From: Gemmatimonadota bacterium
GTDB lineage: Bacteria > Gemmatimonadota > Gemmatimonadetes > Gemmatimonadales > Gemmatimonadaceae
DNA: 32,605 bases
Reading direction: 5' to 3'
Assembly (NCBI GenBank): GCA_947504615.1
Contig: CANNKR010000004.1
Location: forward strand, 1-32,605
How positions within the stretch are numbered: the first letter of the stretch is position 1; every line of letters starts with the position of its first letter. A program made the translations under genes and the position numbers. Below, one piece after another: positions 1 through 8,119 of the stretch. The notes beneath the pieces are model-generated. The model saw nothing but the letters and a program-made list of their open reading frames with translations. It was not told the DNA's origin and searched no databases.

Positions 1-430
1 CCTCGTGGCGGGCAAGCACCATCTGGGCAATGCGTTCCCCGTGCGAAATCACGCGGTCGCGGGTGCCCCCGTGACGGACGGGGACGCACCACTCGTCCGG
101 ATAGTCGGCGTCGATGGTGCCCGGGGCGTTGGCGATGACGATGTCGGTCTTGAGACTGGTACCCGAGCGCGGACGCACCTGGGCCTCGACGCCGATGGGG
201 AGGCGCGCGCGGAACCCGAGCGGCACGAGCGCGCGCTCGCCGGCGTGCAGCACCAGGACCGTGGTACCGTCACGAATTTCCGTGGGCCGGTCCACGGCGC
301 GGCCGTCAATGAAGACCTTCGCGGTTCGTCCGGTGAGGTAGGCGGCGAGATCGTAGCCGGCGCTGTGCTCGGTGGCGCGGGACGGGGGGAGGACGTCGGG
401 GTGCAGCGCTTCGAAGACGATGGTGGACAC
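1..430 (-). CDS. dut: dUTP diphosphatase (dUTPase), 3' end truncated by window edge; GTG start proposed at 430
   Basis: Reverse-strand translation gives STIVFEALHPDVLPPSRATEHSAGYDLAAYLTGR...VLHAGERALVPLGFRARLPIGVEAQVRPRSGTSLKTDIVIANAPGTIDADYPDEWCVPVRHGGTRDRVISHGERIAQMVLARHE. This contains the dUTPase motifs SAGYDL, RPRSG, NAPGTIDADY and ERIAQ. It is absent from the ORF track (no ATG, runs off the edge). Confidence 0.93.
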   Translation of the reverse strand, partial: MSTIVFEALHPDVLPPSRATEHSAGYDLAAYLTGRTAKVFIDGRAVDRPTEIRDGTTVLVLHAGERALVPLGFRARLPIGVEAQVRPRSGTSLKTDIVIANAPGTIDADYPDEWCVPVRHGGTRDRVISHGERIAQMVLARHE

Positions 431-527
431 GGGGCGGGATTGGAGGTGATGAAATCTCTCGTGGGAGCGGCCCTCGACGCTAGCGGGGGGGGCACTTGGC
501 GCGACGGATGGGGGTGCGGTTCTTTCA

Positions 528-745
528 CCACGGGGGTCCGGTTCTTTCACCACGGAGACCGGAGGGACGCGGAGGGCCACGGAGTACGGCGACTGCAATT
601 CATGGGGGTGCGCGCAGACGGTTCGCGCCGCCGAATACCCCCCGTGTTCCTCCTCCGTGGCCCTCCGTTTCCTCCGGTCTCCGTGTTGAAAGTACGGATC
701 TCCGCGTTGAAAGTACCGATCCCCCGTGTTGACCGAACCGGAGTC
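528..745. repeat. Palindromic intergenic element, copy A (degenerate core, with extra partial arm copies on both sides)
   Basis: Left arm cacggagaccggagggacgcggagggccacggag (~551-584) and right arm ctccgtggccctccgtttcctccggtctccgtgttgaaag (~653-692). Extra partial copies are ttctttcaccacggg before and gatctccgcgttgaaagta / ccccgtgttgac after. Confidence 0.85.
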
Positions 746-828
746 GCGGCACGAACAGGGTCTCGACGCGGCACGGACCAATACGCACCCTCACGGAACG
801 AGAACCGCCCCACTACTGTATCAGTCAT

Positions 829-2640
829 ATGCGCCCCAGCCCGATTCCCGCTCTCGTCCTTGCCGCCGCCATGCTCGTGGCCGCCGCGTCCGCGTCCGCC
901 CAGCGTCGCCCCCCGATGGGTGGCGGGCAGCAAGGAGGACAGCAGGGCGGCCCGCCGGGCTCGCGATCGGAGCCGGCGCCCTTTCCGCAACTCGACGCCG
1001 ACACCACGTCGCCCGAAGGGGCGGCCCGCAACGCGCAGCGGCACTTCGAGGAAGTACGCCGCAACAACCTGCCCAATGCGCGCAACGGGCGCCCCGGCCG
1101 GTGCGACGAGCAGGTGGGGCGCTTCTGCTATTGGTACGACGAAAAAGCCCCCAAGTCGCTGGAACTGAAGGTCGTCACCACGGCACGCGGGGCACTGGTT
1201 TCAGTCCTCGATTCGCTGGCGCACACGGTGCCCTCCAACCGGTGGATCGCGGGGCAGCGCGTCCGCTACCTCAGCGAGTCGGAGCGCCACGATGAGGCGT
1301 TGAAAGCCGCCCAGGAGTGCCAGGCCGTGGACTGGTGGTGCGATGCCCTGGTGGCGTTCAGCCAGCACATGCGCGGCAACTACTGGGCCGCGGACAGCGG
1401 ATTCCGCAGCCTGCAGGGACAGATGATGGCGCGCGAGCGGTGTGCGTGGCGCGACATCTCGATGCTGATCGACGACGACACGCGTCAGAGCTATCGCCGG
1501 CTCCCCTGTGGCGCGGAACGCGACGCCTTCGAGGACCGCGTGTGGTGGTATTCGCGCACCCTCTACGGCATGCGCGGCAACGACTCGCGGTCCGAGTGGA
1601 ATGCCCGGCAGGTGATGGTGCGCCTCTACCAGGACGCACCCAGCGCGCACCAGTTCGGCTTTGACGAGGACGAGCGCGAGCTGCTGCTGCGCTTCGGATG
1701 GCCGCGGTGGTGGGCGAAGGGACCCGGTGATCCGCGCGGCGGCGGCTTCAGCATCCAGAGCGACGAGGCATCGCCGGCGTATCGATACCTGCCCGCGGGC
1801 TACGTGCTCACCAACCCGGCGGTCTCCGATTCTTCTCAGTGGCGGCTGCACCAGCCACCGGTGATCGGTCGCTATGCCCCGCCCTACGCGCGCAAACTCA
1901 TCGCCCTCGAGCACCAGCAGGCGATGTTCAAGCGCGGCGACTCGGCGCTGCTGGTCATGGCATATGATGTCTCGCCCGTGCCCGGCCTCGGGAGCGCCGA
2001 GCACCGGCGCGCGGCGATGGTGGTGGCGCAGGGTGAGCAGCCGGCCCCGCGCATGACATCAAAAGAGAACGCCCCGACGGCAGGAACGATGTCGGTGACC
2101 GGTGCGTGGGGACCGCTGCTGTTCAGCGGCGAAGTCTGGGCCCCGGACTCGAGCGTCGTGGCACGCGCGCGCTATGGCGTGCACCCGCCGTACGCGGTGG
2201 ACACCCGCGTCACCGTGTCGGACCTCCTGTTCTACAAGCCGTCCGGTACGCCGCCGACGTCAGTGGAGGAAGCGCTGGCCTTGGCCCTGCCGACCGAGCG
2301 CGTGCGCGCCAGCGCCCCACTGGGCGTCTACTGGGAAGCGTATGGCACCGACCCGACGGGCGAGTCGATGAAGCTCACGGTGACGGTGGTGCAGGAAGTG
2401 GAGGAAACGGCCGGGTTTCTCAAGCGCAACTCGAAGGCGCTGCGCCTCGTGCGTCAGGCCACGCCGGTGAGCACGACGGTGCAGGACATGTCGGCGCGCG
2501 GCCGCAGCATCTCGCCGCGTGCGGTACAGCTGGACATTTCGACGCTCAAGAAGGGGGCGTACGTCGTGCAGCTCGAGATCGAGATCGCCGGCCAGTACGC
2601 GCTGCGGGCGGATCACCGGATCGAGATCATCGAGAAGTAG
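829..2640 (+). CDS. Secreted hypothetical protein (603 aa)
   Basis: Long ORF with N-terminal signal peptide MRPSPIPALVLAAAMLVAAASASAQ; coding-like amino-acid composition throughout; no family confidently recognised. Confidence 0.88.
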   Translation: MRPSPIPALVLAAAMLVAAASASAQRRPPMGGGQQGGQQGGPPGSRSEPAPFPQLDADTTSPEGAARNAQRHFEEVRRNNLPNARNGRPGRCDEQVGRFCYWYDEKAPKSLELKVVTTARGALVSVLDSLAHTVPSNRWIAGQRVRYLSESERHDEALKAAQECQAVDWWCDALVAFSQHMRGNYWAADSGFRSLQGQMMARERCAWRDISMLIDDDTRQSYRRLPCGAERDAFEDRVWWYSRTLYGMRGNDSRSEWNARQVMVRLYQDAPSAHQFGFDEDERELLLRFGWPRWWAKGPGDPRGGGFSIQSDEASPAYRYLPAGYVLTNPAVSDSSQWRLHQPPVIGRYAPPYARKLIALEHQQAMFKRGDSALLVMAYDVSPVPGLGSAEHRRAAMVVAQGEQPAPRMTSKENAPTAGTMSVTGAWGPLLFSGEVWAPDSSVVARARYGVHPPYAVDTRVTVSDLLFYKPSGTPPTSVEEALALALPTERVRASAPLGVYWEAYGTDPTGESMKLTVTVVQEVEETAGFLKRNSKALRLVRQATPVSTTVQDMSARGRSISPRAVQLDISTLKKGAYVVQLEIEIAGQYALRADHRIEIIEK

Positions 2641-2706
2641 ACGGTAGACGGTAGACGGTAGACGGTAGACGGTAGACGGTAGACGGTAGACGGTAGACGG
2701 TAGACG
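2638..2706 (+). repeat. Heptamer tandem repeat TAGACGG, 9 perfect copies plus 6 bp
   Basis: tagacgg repeated without interruption from 2638 to 2700, then tagacg. The first TAG is the stop codon of the 829..2640 CDS. Confidence 0.98.
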
Positions 2707-2780
2707 TGTGGATGGTGGGCTGGCATTACATTTCGTTTGGTATCCATCCTTTTCGTTTATTGCTCCCCTTCTGAACGTCC

Positions 2781-3830
2781 ATGACCTCCATTCGCACGCT
2801 GCTGTTTGCCGTGACACTTGCCGGTTCCGTGTCGCCTGTCGCCGCGCAGGGGACCCCGCCGGCCGCGACGGATAGCCAGCCCGCCGTCAAGAAGAAGGGC
2901 GAGGCGCAATCGGTGGCGGGCAAGAAGACTGCGGCCCGCAAGAAGTCGGTGAAGAAACAGGCCAAGGCCGCCGCCGTGCCAGTCGACAGCGAGGCGAAGC
3001 TCGATTCCATCTACGGGCTGCGCTGGCCGGTGAAGGGGCCCGATCTCCTGCCCGGCTCGATCCTGCCGGCCAAGCGCATCATCGCCTACTACGGCAATCC
3101 GCTGTCGAAGCGCATGGGCGTGCTGGGCGAGTACGCGCCCGATGAAATGCTGGCCATGCTCGACGCCGAAGTGAAGGCGTGGACGCTGGCCGACCCGACA
3201 ACGCCGGTGCAACCGGCGCTGCACCTGATCGCCGTGGTCGCGCAGGCCGGCCCAGGCAGCGACGGCAAGTACCGCGCGCGCATGCCCGACACGCTGGTGG
3301 AACGCGTGGCGGCGTGGGCGGCCAAGCGCAACGCGCTGGTCTTCCTGGACCTCCAGGTGGGCAAGAGCACGTTGCAGGAGGAACTGCCGCGCCTGGAGAA
3401 GTTCCTCTCGCGACCGAACTTCCACCTCGGCATCGACCCCGAGTTCTCGATGAAGGATGGCGGGCTGCCGGGCAAGAAGATCGGCACCTTCGACGCCGCG
3501 GACGTGAACCATGCGTCGCGCTTCCTGCAGGAGATCGTCACGAAGTACAAGCTGACCCCCAAGGTGCTCGTGGTGCATCGTTTCACGCGGAAAGGCGTGA
3601 CGAACTCGCGCGACATCAAGCTCGATGCGCGCGTGCAGGTGGTGATGCACATGGATGGCTTCGGCCCGCCGCACCTGAAGCGCGCGACGTTCCGCTCATG
3701 GATCAAGGCGGAGCCGGTGCAGTTCGTGGGATGGAAACAGTTCTACAAGCCGCGCAACGACAACCCGCGCACGACGATCGCCGAGATCCTCAGGCTGCAT
3801 CCGCGGCCGCTCTATATTCAGTACCAGTAG
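2781..3830 (+). CDS. Secreted hypothetical protein with Lys/Ala-rich N-terminal linker (349 aa)
   Basis: Signal peptide MTSIRTLLFAVTLAGSVSPVAAQ, basic linker KKKGEAQSVAGKKTAARKKSVKKQAKAAA, then a globular region (IIAYYGNPLSKRMGVLGEY...LVFLDLQVGKSTL...FHLGIDPEFSM...VLVVHRF). Confidence 0.88.
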   Translation: MTSIRTLLFAVTLAGSVSPVAAQGTPPAATDSQPAVKKKGEAQSVAGKKTAARKKSVKKQAKAAAVPVDSEAKLDSIYGLRWPVKGPDLLPGSILPAKRIIAYYGNPLSKRMGVLGEYAPDEMLAMLDAEVKAWTLADPTTPVQPALHLIAVVAQAGPGSDGKYRARMPDTLVERVAAWAAKRNALVFLDLQVGKSTLQEELPRLEKFLSRPNFHLGIDPEFSMKDGGLPGKKIGTFDAADVNHASRFLQEIVTKYKLTPKVLVVHRFTRKGVTNSRDIKLDARVQVVMHMDGFGPPHLKRATFRSWIKAEPVQFVGWKQFYKPRNDNPRTTIAEILRLHPRPLYIQYQ

Positions 3831-3862
3831 ACACTGCGGTGCGCCGTTTGGGGTTCGGTTGA

Positions 3863-4060
3863 TTCAACACGGAGACCGGAGGCGCGCGGAGGGCCACGGA
3901 GGACTGCAACTAATCAATGGGGGTGTGGCGGACGGAACTGTCTGCCACACCCCCTTGGTGTTTCGCCCTCCTCCGTGGCCCTCCGTGCTACTCCGGTCTC
4001 CGTGTTGAAAGACACCGGTCTCCGTGTTGAAAGACACCGGTCTCCGTGTTGAAAGACACC
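3863..4060. repeat. Palindromic intergenic element, copy B, with 3 x 22 bp tandem tail
   Basis: ttcaacacggagaccggaggcgcgcggagggccacggagg ... ctccgtggccctccgtgctactccggtctccgtgttgaa; inner hairpin gggggtgtggcggac / gtctgccacaccccc (3919-3954); cggtctccgtgttgaaagacac x3 at 3994-4059. Confidence 0.93.
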
Positions 4061-4073
4061 GGACTCGCCCGAC

Positions 4074-4631
4074 TCAACGCGCCGGCAACGACTTCAGCAG
4101 CTTGCGGATCGACTTGTTCATCTGCGCTTCCTCGATGTCCTGCTTCACGAAGTCGTTCTCCAGCACGCCACGCCAGACGACGATCCGTGTCTGGCGGTCG
4201 ACGAAATCGACCATCAACTGTCCCGCCTGATACGCGATCTCGCGCGGCATCGTCTCCGGGCGTCCCCAGTACCCCCAATCCATGCCGCACGAACTGCCCA
4301 GACATGGCGGCCGGATATCGCCGACGCTTTCGTGCCGTTCCTCGACGCCGACATGAAAGTGCACCAGGAAGCGCGCGCCCGACGAGTCGGCCGTGTACGC
4401 AAACCCCTTGCGGCCGAGTTCGGCCGAGAGCGCTTGCTCGACCCGGGCGCGCACCGTGGCGTTGTCCACCATCGGATGTTTTTCGGGGAAGCTTTGACCG
4501 GCATCAGAAGCGCCCCATGTCCAGGTCGCGCCGGCGCTGACCTCGATGTTCCGGTCGCGGGAGATCTGAATGGACGGGCCGCACGCCACCACGCCCAGGG
4601 CAACAACCGCCAGCACGGAGATGCGTTTCAT
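4074..4631 (-). CDS. DUF4136-like lipoprotein
   Basis: MKRISVLAVVALGVVACG lipobox, followed by a domain resembling DUF4136 (TWTWG...VRARVEQALSAELGRKGF...DFVDRQTRIVVWRGVLEN). The ORF track start at 4643 adds MEVP. Confidence 0.85.
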   Translation of the reverse strand: MKRISVLAVVALGVVACGPSIQISRDRNIEVSAGATWTWGASDAGQSFPEKHPMVDNATVRARVEQALSAELGRKGFAYTADSSGARFLVHFHVGVEERHESVGDIRPPCLGSSCGMDWGYWGRPETMPREIAYQAGQLMVDFVDRQTRIVVWRGVLENDFVKQDIEEAQMNKSIRKLLKSLPAR

Positions 4632-4753
4632 CGGAACCTCCACGAGGGTGGATACACCCCTCAGTAGACGTTACCGATTTCGCTCCGCGATCTCATCGGG
4701 GAAAACCCCGACACTGCGCGCGCCTTCCCTGACGGCGGGCGCGCCAGCGGCGG

Positions 4754-6229
4754 TTACGCCACGAAGTAGTCGCCCACGCAGATGCCGTAGCGCTCGGGAT
4801 CGATCGTCTCGATGATGGACCTCGTGTAGCGGCCGTTGGCGTCCGTATCGCCAAGATCCACGGGACGCCCCGGGAACAGCAGCGCCCCCTGCTGGTCACT
4901 GACGATGAACACCAGCGGGCGGTCGGGCAGTTCGGGGTCCGGATTCACGCCGCGTGAGATGGCCAGTTCGAAGGTGTCGAGCACCATGACGCTTCCCACC
5001 GGGTACGCGCCGACCATTTCGACGAAGGTGCGCACACAGGTGGGATCGAGGAAGGTGTCGGCCGTCGCCCGCATCTCGGCCACATACTCGGCCGGGCGCT
5101 TCACCGGCGTGCGGTAGCCCAGGTTGGTCGTGGCGGCGTCGAACATCTCGATGACACCGACGATGCGACTGTAGAGCCCCACCGGCCGGGCGCGCAGGCG
5201 GCGGGGATAGCCACCGCCGTCGGCCTTGAGGTGATGCTCGTACGCCACGAGCATCGCATGGTACGGGTATTCGCCCTGCTCGCGCACCTGAAAGAGCGTG
5301 AGCACGCCCAACCAGGTGTGGCCCGTGATGAGCCGCCAGTCGTCGGCCGTCAGGGCCTCCTTTTTGCCGAGCACCGCCTCGGGGACGCGCGACTTGCCAC
5401 AGTCGTGGAACAGGGCGGAGAGCCCGAGGTCGTACAACTGGGCGCGCGTGAGCCCGAGGCGGCGGCCCAGCGCGACCGAAAAGATGCTGACATTCACGGC
5501 GTGCGTGAACGCAGGGTCCTCGTAATCGCGCACGGTCGTGAGGCCGAGCATCGCCGCTTCGTCGGTGAGGATGCGGTCCACAATCAGCTGCACGGTGCGC
5601 TTGAGCGCGCGCAGGTTGGGGCTTTGTCCGCGGGCGATGGCGTGCATCACGTCTGCCGCCGCCGCGACCGAGCGCGCGTAGGCGCCCCTGGCCAGGTCGG
5701 CCGATACCTCGTCGCCAGATCCGCTTTCCTCCGTCTTCACGGGCAGTTCGACGGCGAACCGCGTCACCCCTGCAGCCGTCAGGCGCTGCCGGAGCCCGTG
5801 GTGCCGCGCGGTGGCATCGGTCCCCGCCGGCGTGTTGAGGGCGGTGACCAGGGTGAGCCAGTCGGCCGGCGTGGCCTCGACGCGACTGCGCAACATGCCG
5901 GTGCCGGAGGCGCGGAACCGGGCGACGAGGTACGCAATGGTGGCGTAGTTGTCGAGGTCGAGGCGCAGGCGCGTCTGGTTGACGAACAGGAACTCGCCCG
6001 CGATGCGCAGCTCCATCTCGCCGTCTGCGGTAGCGAGCGCGGCGGCGGCCGCGTGGAGTTCGAGCACGCTCTTGGCCACGATGGGGTTGTCCGCCGGATA
6101 CAGCCGCAGGCTGCGGAGGGCGCCACAGAACGCCAGCACGAAGGTGCGCCCGGTGGCGCGCACCAGTCCTTCGGACGCCGAATCGACGTTTTCAGTCGAC
6201 ACTGTCACCCGGTCGATGGGCGCGGTCAT
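4754..6229 (-). CDS. HD-GYP domain protein (putative c-di-GMP phosphodiesterase or related)
   Basis: DCGK in SALFHDCGKSRVPEAVLGKKEALTADDWRLITGHTWLG and HHLKADGGGYPRRLRARPVGLYSRIVGVIEMFDA match HD-GYP motifs. The start overlaps the upstream gene's stop as ATGA (6226-6229). Confidence 0.9.
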   Translation of the reverse strand: MTAPIDRVTVSTENVDSASEGLVRATGRTFVLAFCGALRSLRLYPADNPIVAKSVLELHAAAAALATADGEMELRIAGEFLFVNQTRLRLDLDNYATIAYLVARFRASGTGMLRSRVEATPADWLTLVTALNTPAGTDATARHHGLRQRLTAAGVTRFAVELPVKTEESGSGDEVSADLARGAYARSVAAAADVMHAIARGQSPNLRALKRTVQLIVDRILTDEAAMLGLTTVRDYEDPAFTHAVNVSIFSVALGRRLGLTRAQLYDLGLSALFHDCGKSRVPEAVLGKKEALTADDWRLITGHTWLGVLTLFQVREQGEYPYHAMLVAYEHHLKADGGGYPRRLRARPVGLYSRIVGVIEMFDAATTNLGYRTPVKRPAEYVAEMRATADTFLDPTCVRTFVEMVGAYPVGSVMVLDTFELAISRGVNPDPELPDRPLVFIVSDQQGALLFPGRPVDLGDTDANGRYTRSIIETIDPERYGICVGDYFVA

Positions 6230-8058
6230 GAGCTCGTCTTCCGCGCGAGCGCGCTGTTGACGGCGCGCCGAATGAGGGGCTCATCGACGTCGCCCGCCGT
6301 CTGCAGCGCCTCGCGCGCCTTCGCCGTCCCCACGCGTCCCAGCGCCGCGGCGGCGCATGCCCGGGTCTCCGGATCCGACTTGCGTTTGAAAAACCCCTTG
6401 GCCCCGGTGAGCTGGGACGACAGCCACGGCACGCCGGCGTCCCCACAGATCGTGCCGTACAACTCGAAGAGCGCCCGGCGCTCGTTGGAGTCCATTTCCC
6501 GGGTTTCGCGCCCCTGCACCAGGTCGGTGATGCGCGGCAACACCGCGCGATGGCCCCCCGCCGACAGCACCTTGAGCGCCATGGTCCGCAGGTGCGCCGA
6601 GGCGTCACCGAGGGCGCGTTCCACGCCGGACAGCGCACGCGGCGTGGCCATGGCGGCCAGTGCGGTAAGCGCGGCCAACCGGTGCGACTCGTTGGCGTGG
6701 CCGAGCTGGCGGACCAGTGCGACCACCGCCGCTTCGAGCTTCTGCGTGCCGCAGCGACGCATCGCCTCGAGGGCCACGCCGTCGTGTTCCGCCAGAACCA
6801 GCTTCACCAGTTCATCGGGTTCCGCCTCGGCCAGCCGGTCGGCCCGCGCCAGGTAGAGCAGGCGCAAGTCGTGGTGACGCGACTCGAGGCTCCACTGCAA
6901 CATGGTCGCCAGCGCCCGACTTCCCAGCCGATCCAGAAACTCGCGCACGTCGTCGGCCGCCGGCCGCAGCTCGGCGGCATCGACACCCTCGAGCAGCGGG
7001 GTCAGGAGTGCCGGGTCGCTGATGCGCTCCGCGAGGTGTGCCAGCCCGGCGAGTTCCTGCGGCGTGACGGCCGGTGCGCGGTGCGCCGCCAGTGCCGACT
7101 CGCGCAACAGATGGGCGAGCGTCCCGAAGGCACGGGCCGACAGCAGGTGCAACGTCAGGGCGTCGAGATGGCGCACCACCTCGTTCCGCACGGCAACGTC
7201 GCGCTGCAGCTCAAAGATGTCGAGCAGCGCGTCCGCGACATCGCATCGCAGGTCGCCGTCATATTCCTGCTCGAGCGCCGAGCGCAGATGGTGCATCGCC
7301 TCGCCACGCGAACGCTCGGCCTCCGCGTCGATGGGCGCCGCGAGGCGCAGCGCGACCTCCAGTCCGCCCGTCCCCGCGGCGTCGGCCCGCCGCCGCGCCG
7401 CCTCCACCGCTGCGCGCGGATCGTCCCGCATCGTTACGGACGCTGGCCACCGTCCTGGCGTGGCCGATGGATCGAGCGGCGCCCCCTCGCTGGTCACCGT
7501 GTCAATGAACCGGTACGACAGGTGTTCGAACTCCTGTTCCCACAGCAGCGTCAACACATCGTCGTCGTAGTCCTGCGCACGACGCACCTTGGGGATGATC
7601 GCGAGCAGCGCGTCCAGCTCGGTCTCCTCGAAGCCCGGCCGCAGTACCAGTTGACGCACGCCGTCCTTGAAGAGCGTCCACGGCAGGGAGTCGGACGCCT
7701 TCTCCGGCTCGTCGAGCACCACGACGTCGTGCCAGGTGAACTGGGTGTCCGAGACCTGTAGCGCCACAGAACCGGTGAGTTCCCACATCGACCGGAAGGC
7801 CGCGCGCAGGGCACCGATGGCCTTGAGGTACGTGGCGTTGGTGGCCGGGTACAGCTGGTGCAGGCGCACCGTCTTGTCGAACTGGCGCAGGAGATCCTGC
7901 GCCTGGTCCGGCGTGCACGGCAGCGCCATTGCGTCCCCGGAAGGGCCGCCTTCAACGTTTCGCACGTTCATCACGTGAAAAGATACGGTGACGAGTGCGG
8001 GTCGCACCACCGGCCGGTTGCGACGCGCTCCCATTGTGGATTTCGCGCGACCTGCCAT
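6226..8058 (-). CDS. HEAT-repeat-type protein, co-transcribed with the HD-GYP gene
   Basis: ORF of 610 aa; C-terminal helical repeats (LGHANESHRLAALTALAAMATPRALSGVERALGDASAHLRTMALKVLSAGGHRAVLPRI). The true start may be a downstream ATG (MNVRN... or MALPCTPDQ...). Confidence 0.85.
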   Translation of the reverse strand: MAGRAKSTMGARRNRPVVRPALVTVSFHVMNVRNVEGGPSGDAMALPCTPDQAQDLLRQFDKTVRLHQLYPATNATYLKAIGALRAAFRSMWELTGSVALQVSDTQFTWHDVVVLDEPEKASDSLPWTLFKDGVRQLVLRPGFEETELDALLAIIPKVRRAQDYDDDVLTLLWEQEFEHLSYRFIDTVTSEGAPLDPSATPGRWPASVTMRDDPRAAVEAARRRADAAGTGGLEVALRLAAPIDAEAERSRGEAMHHLRSALEQEYDGDLRCDVADALLDIFELQRDVAVRNEVVRHLDALTLHLLSARAFGTLAHLLRESALAAHRAPAVTPQELAGLAHLAERISDPALLTPLLEGVDAAELRPAADDVREFLDRLGSRALATMLQWSLESRHHDLRLLYLARADRLAEAEPDELVKLVLAEHDGVALEAMRRCGTQKLEAAVVALVRQLGHANESHRLAALTALAAMATPRALSGVERALGDASAHLRTMALKVLSAGGHRAVLPRITDLVQGRETREMDSNERRALFELYGTICGDAGVPWLSSQLTGAKGFFKRKSDPETRACAAAALGRVGTAKAREALQTAGDVDEPLIRRAVNSALARKTSS

Positions 8059-8119
8059 CTTATCGGCGGTTCCCCGGACCGCTGTCCTGCGCGGCTCACC
8101 ATCCTGCTCCCGATTTCAT

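Noticed and set aside
5-1168. 387 aa + strand ORF in the track
   Set aside because: Antisense to dUTPase, then runs through repeat A and out of frame into the 829 CDS; composition is typical of high-GC spurious ORFs.
3994-4059. Possible CRISPR array
   Set aside because: Three 22 bp units are directly adjacent with no spacers and no cas genes nearby.
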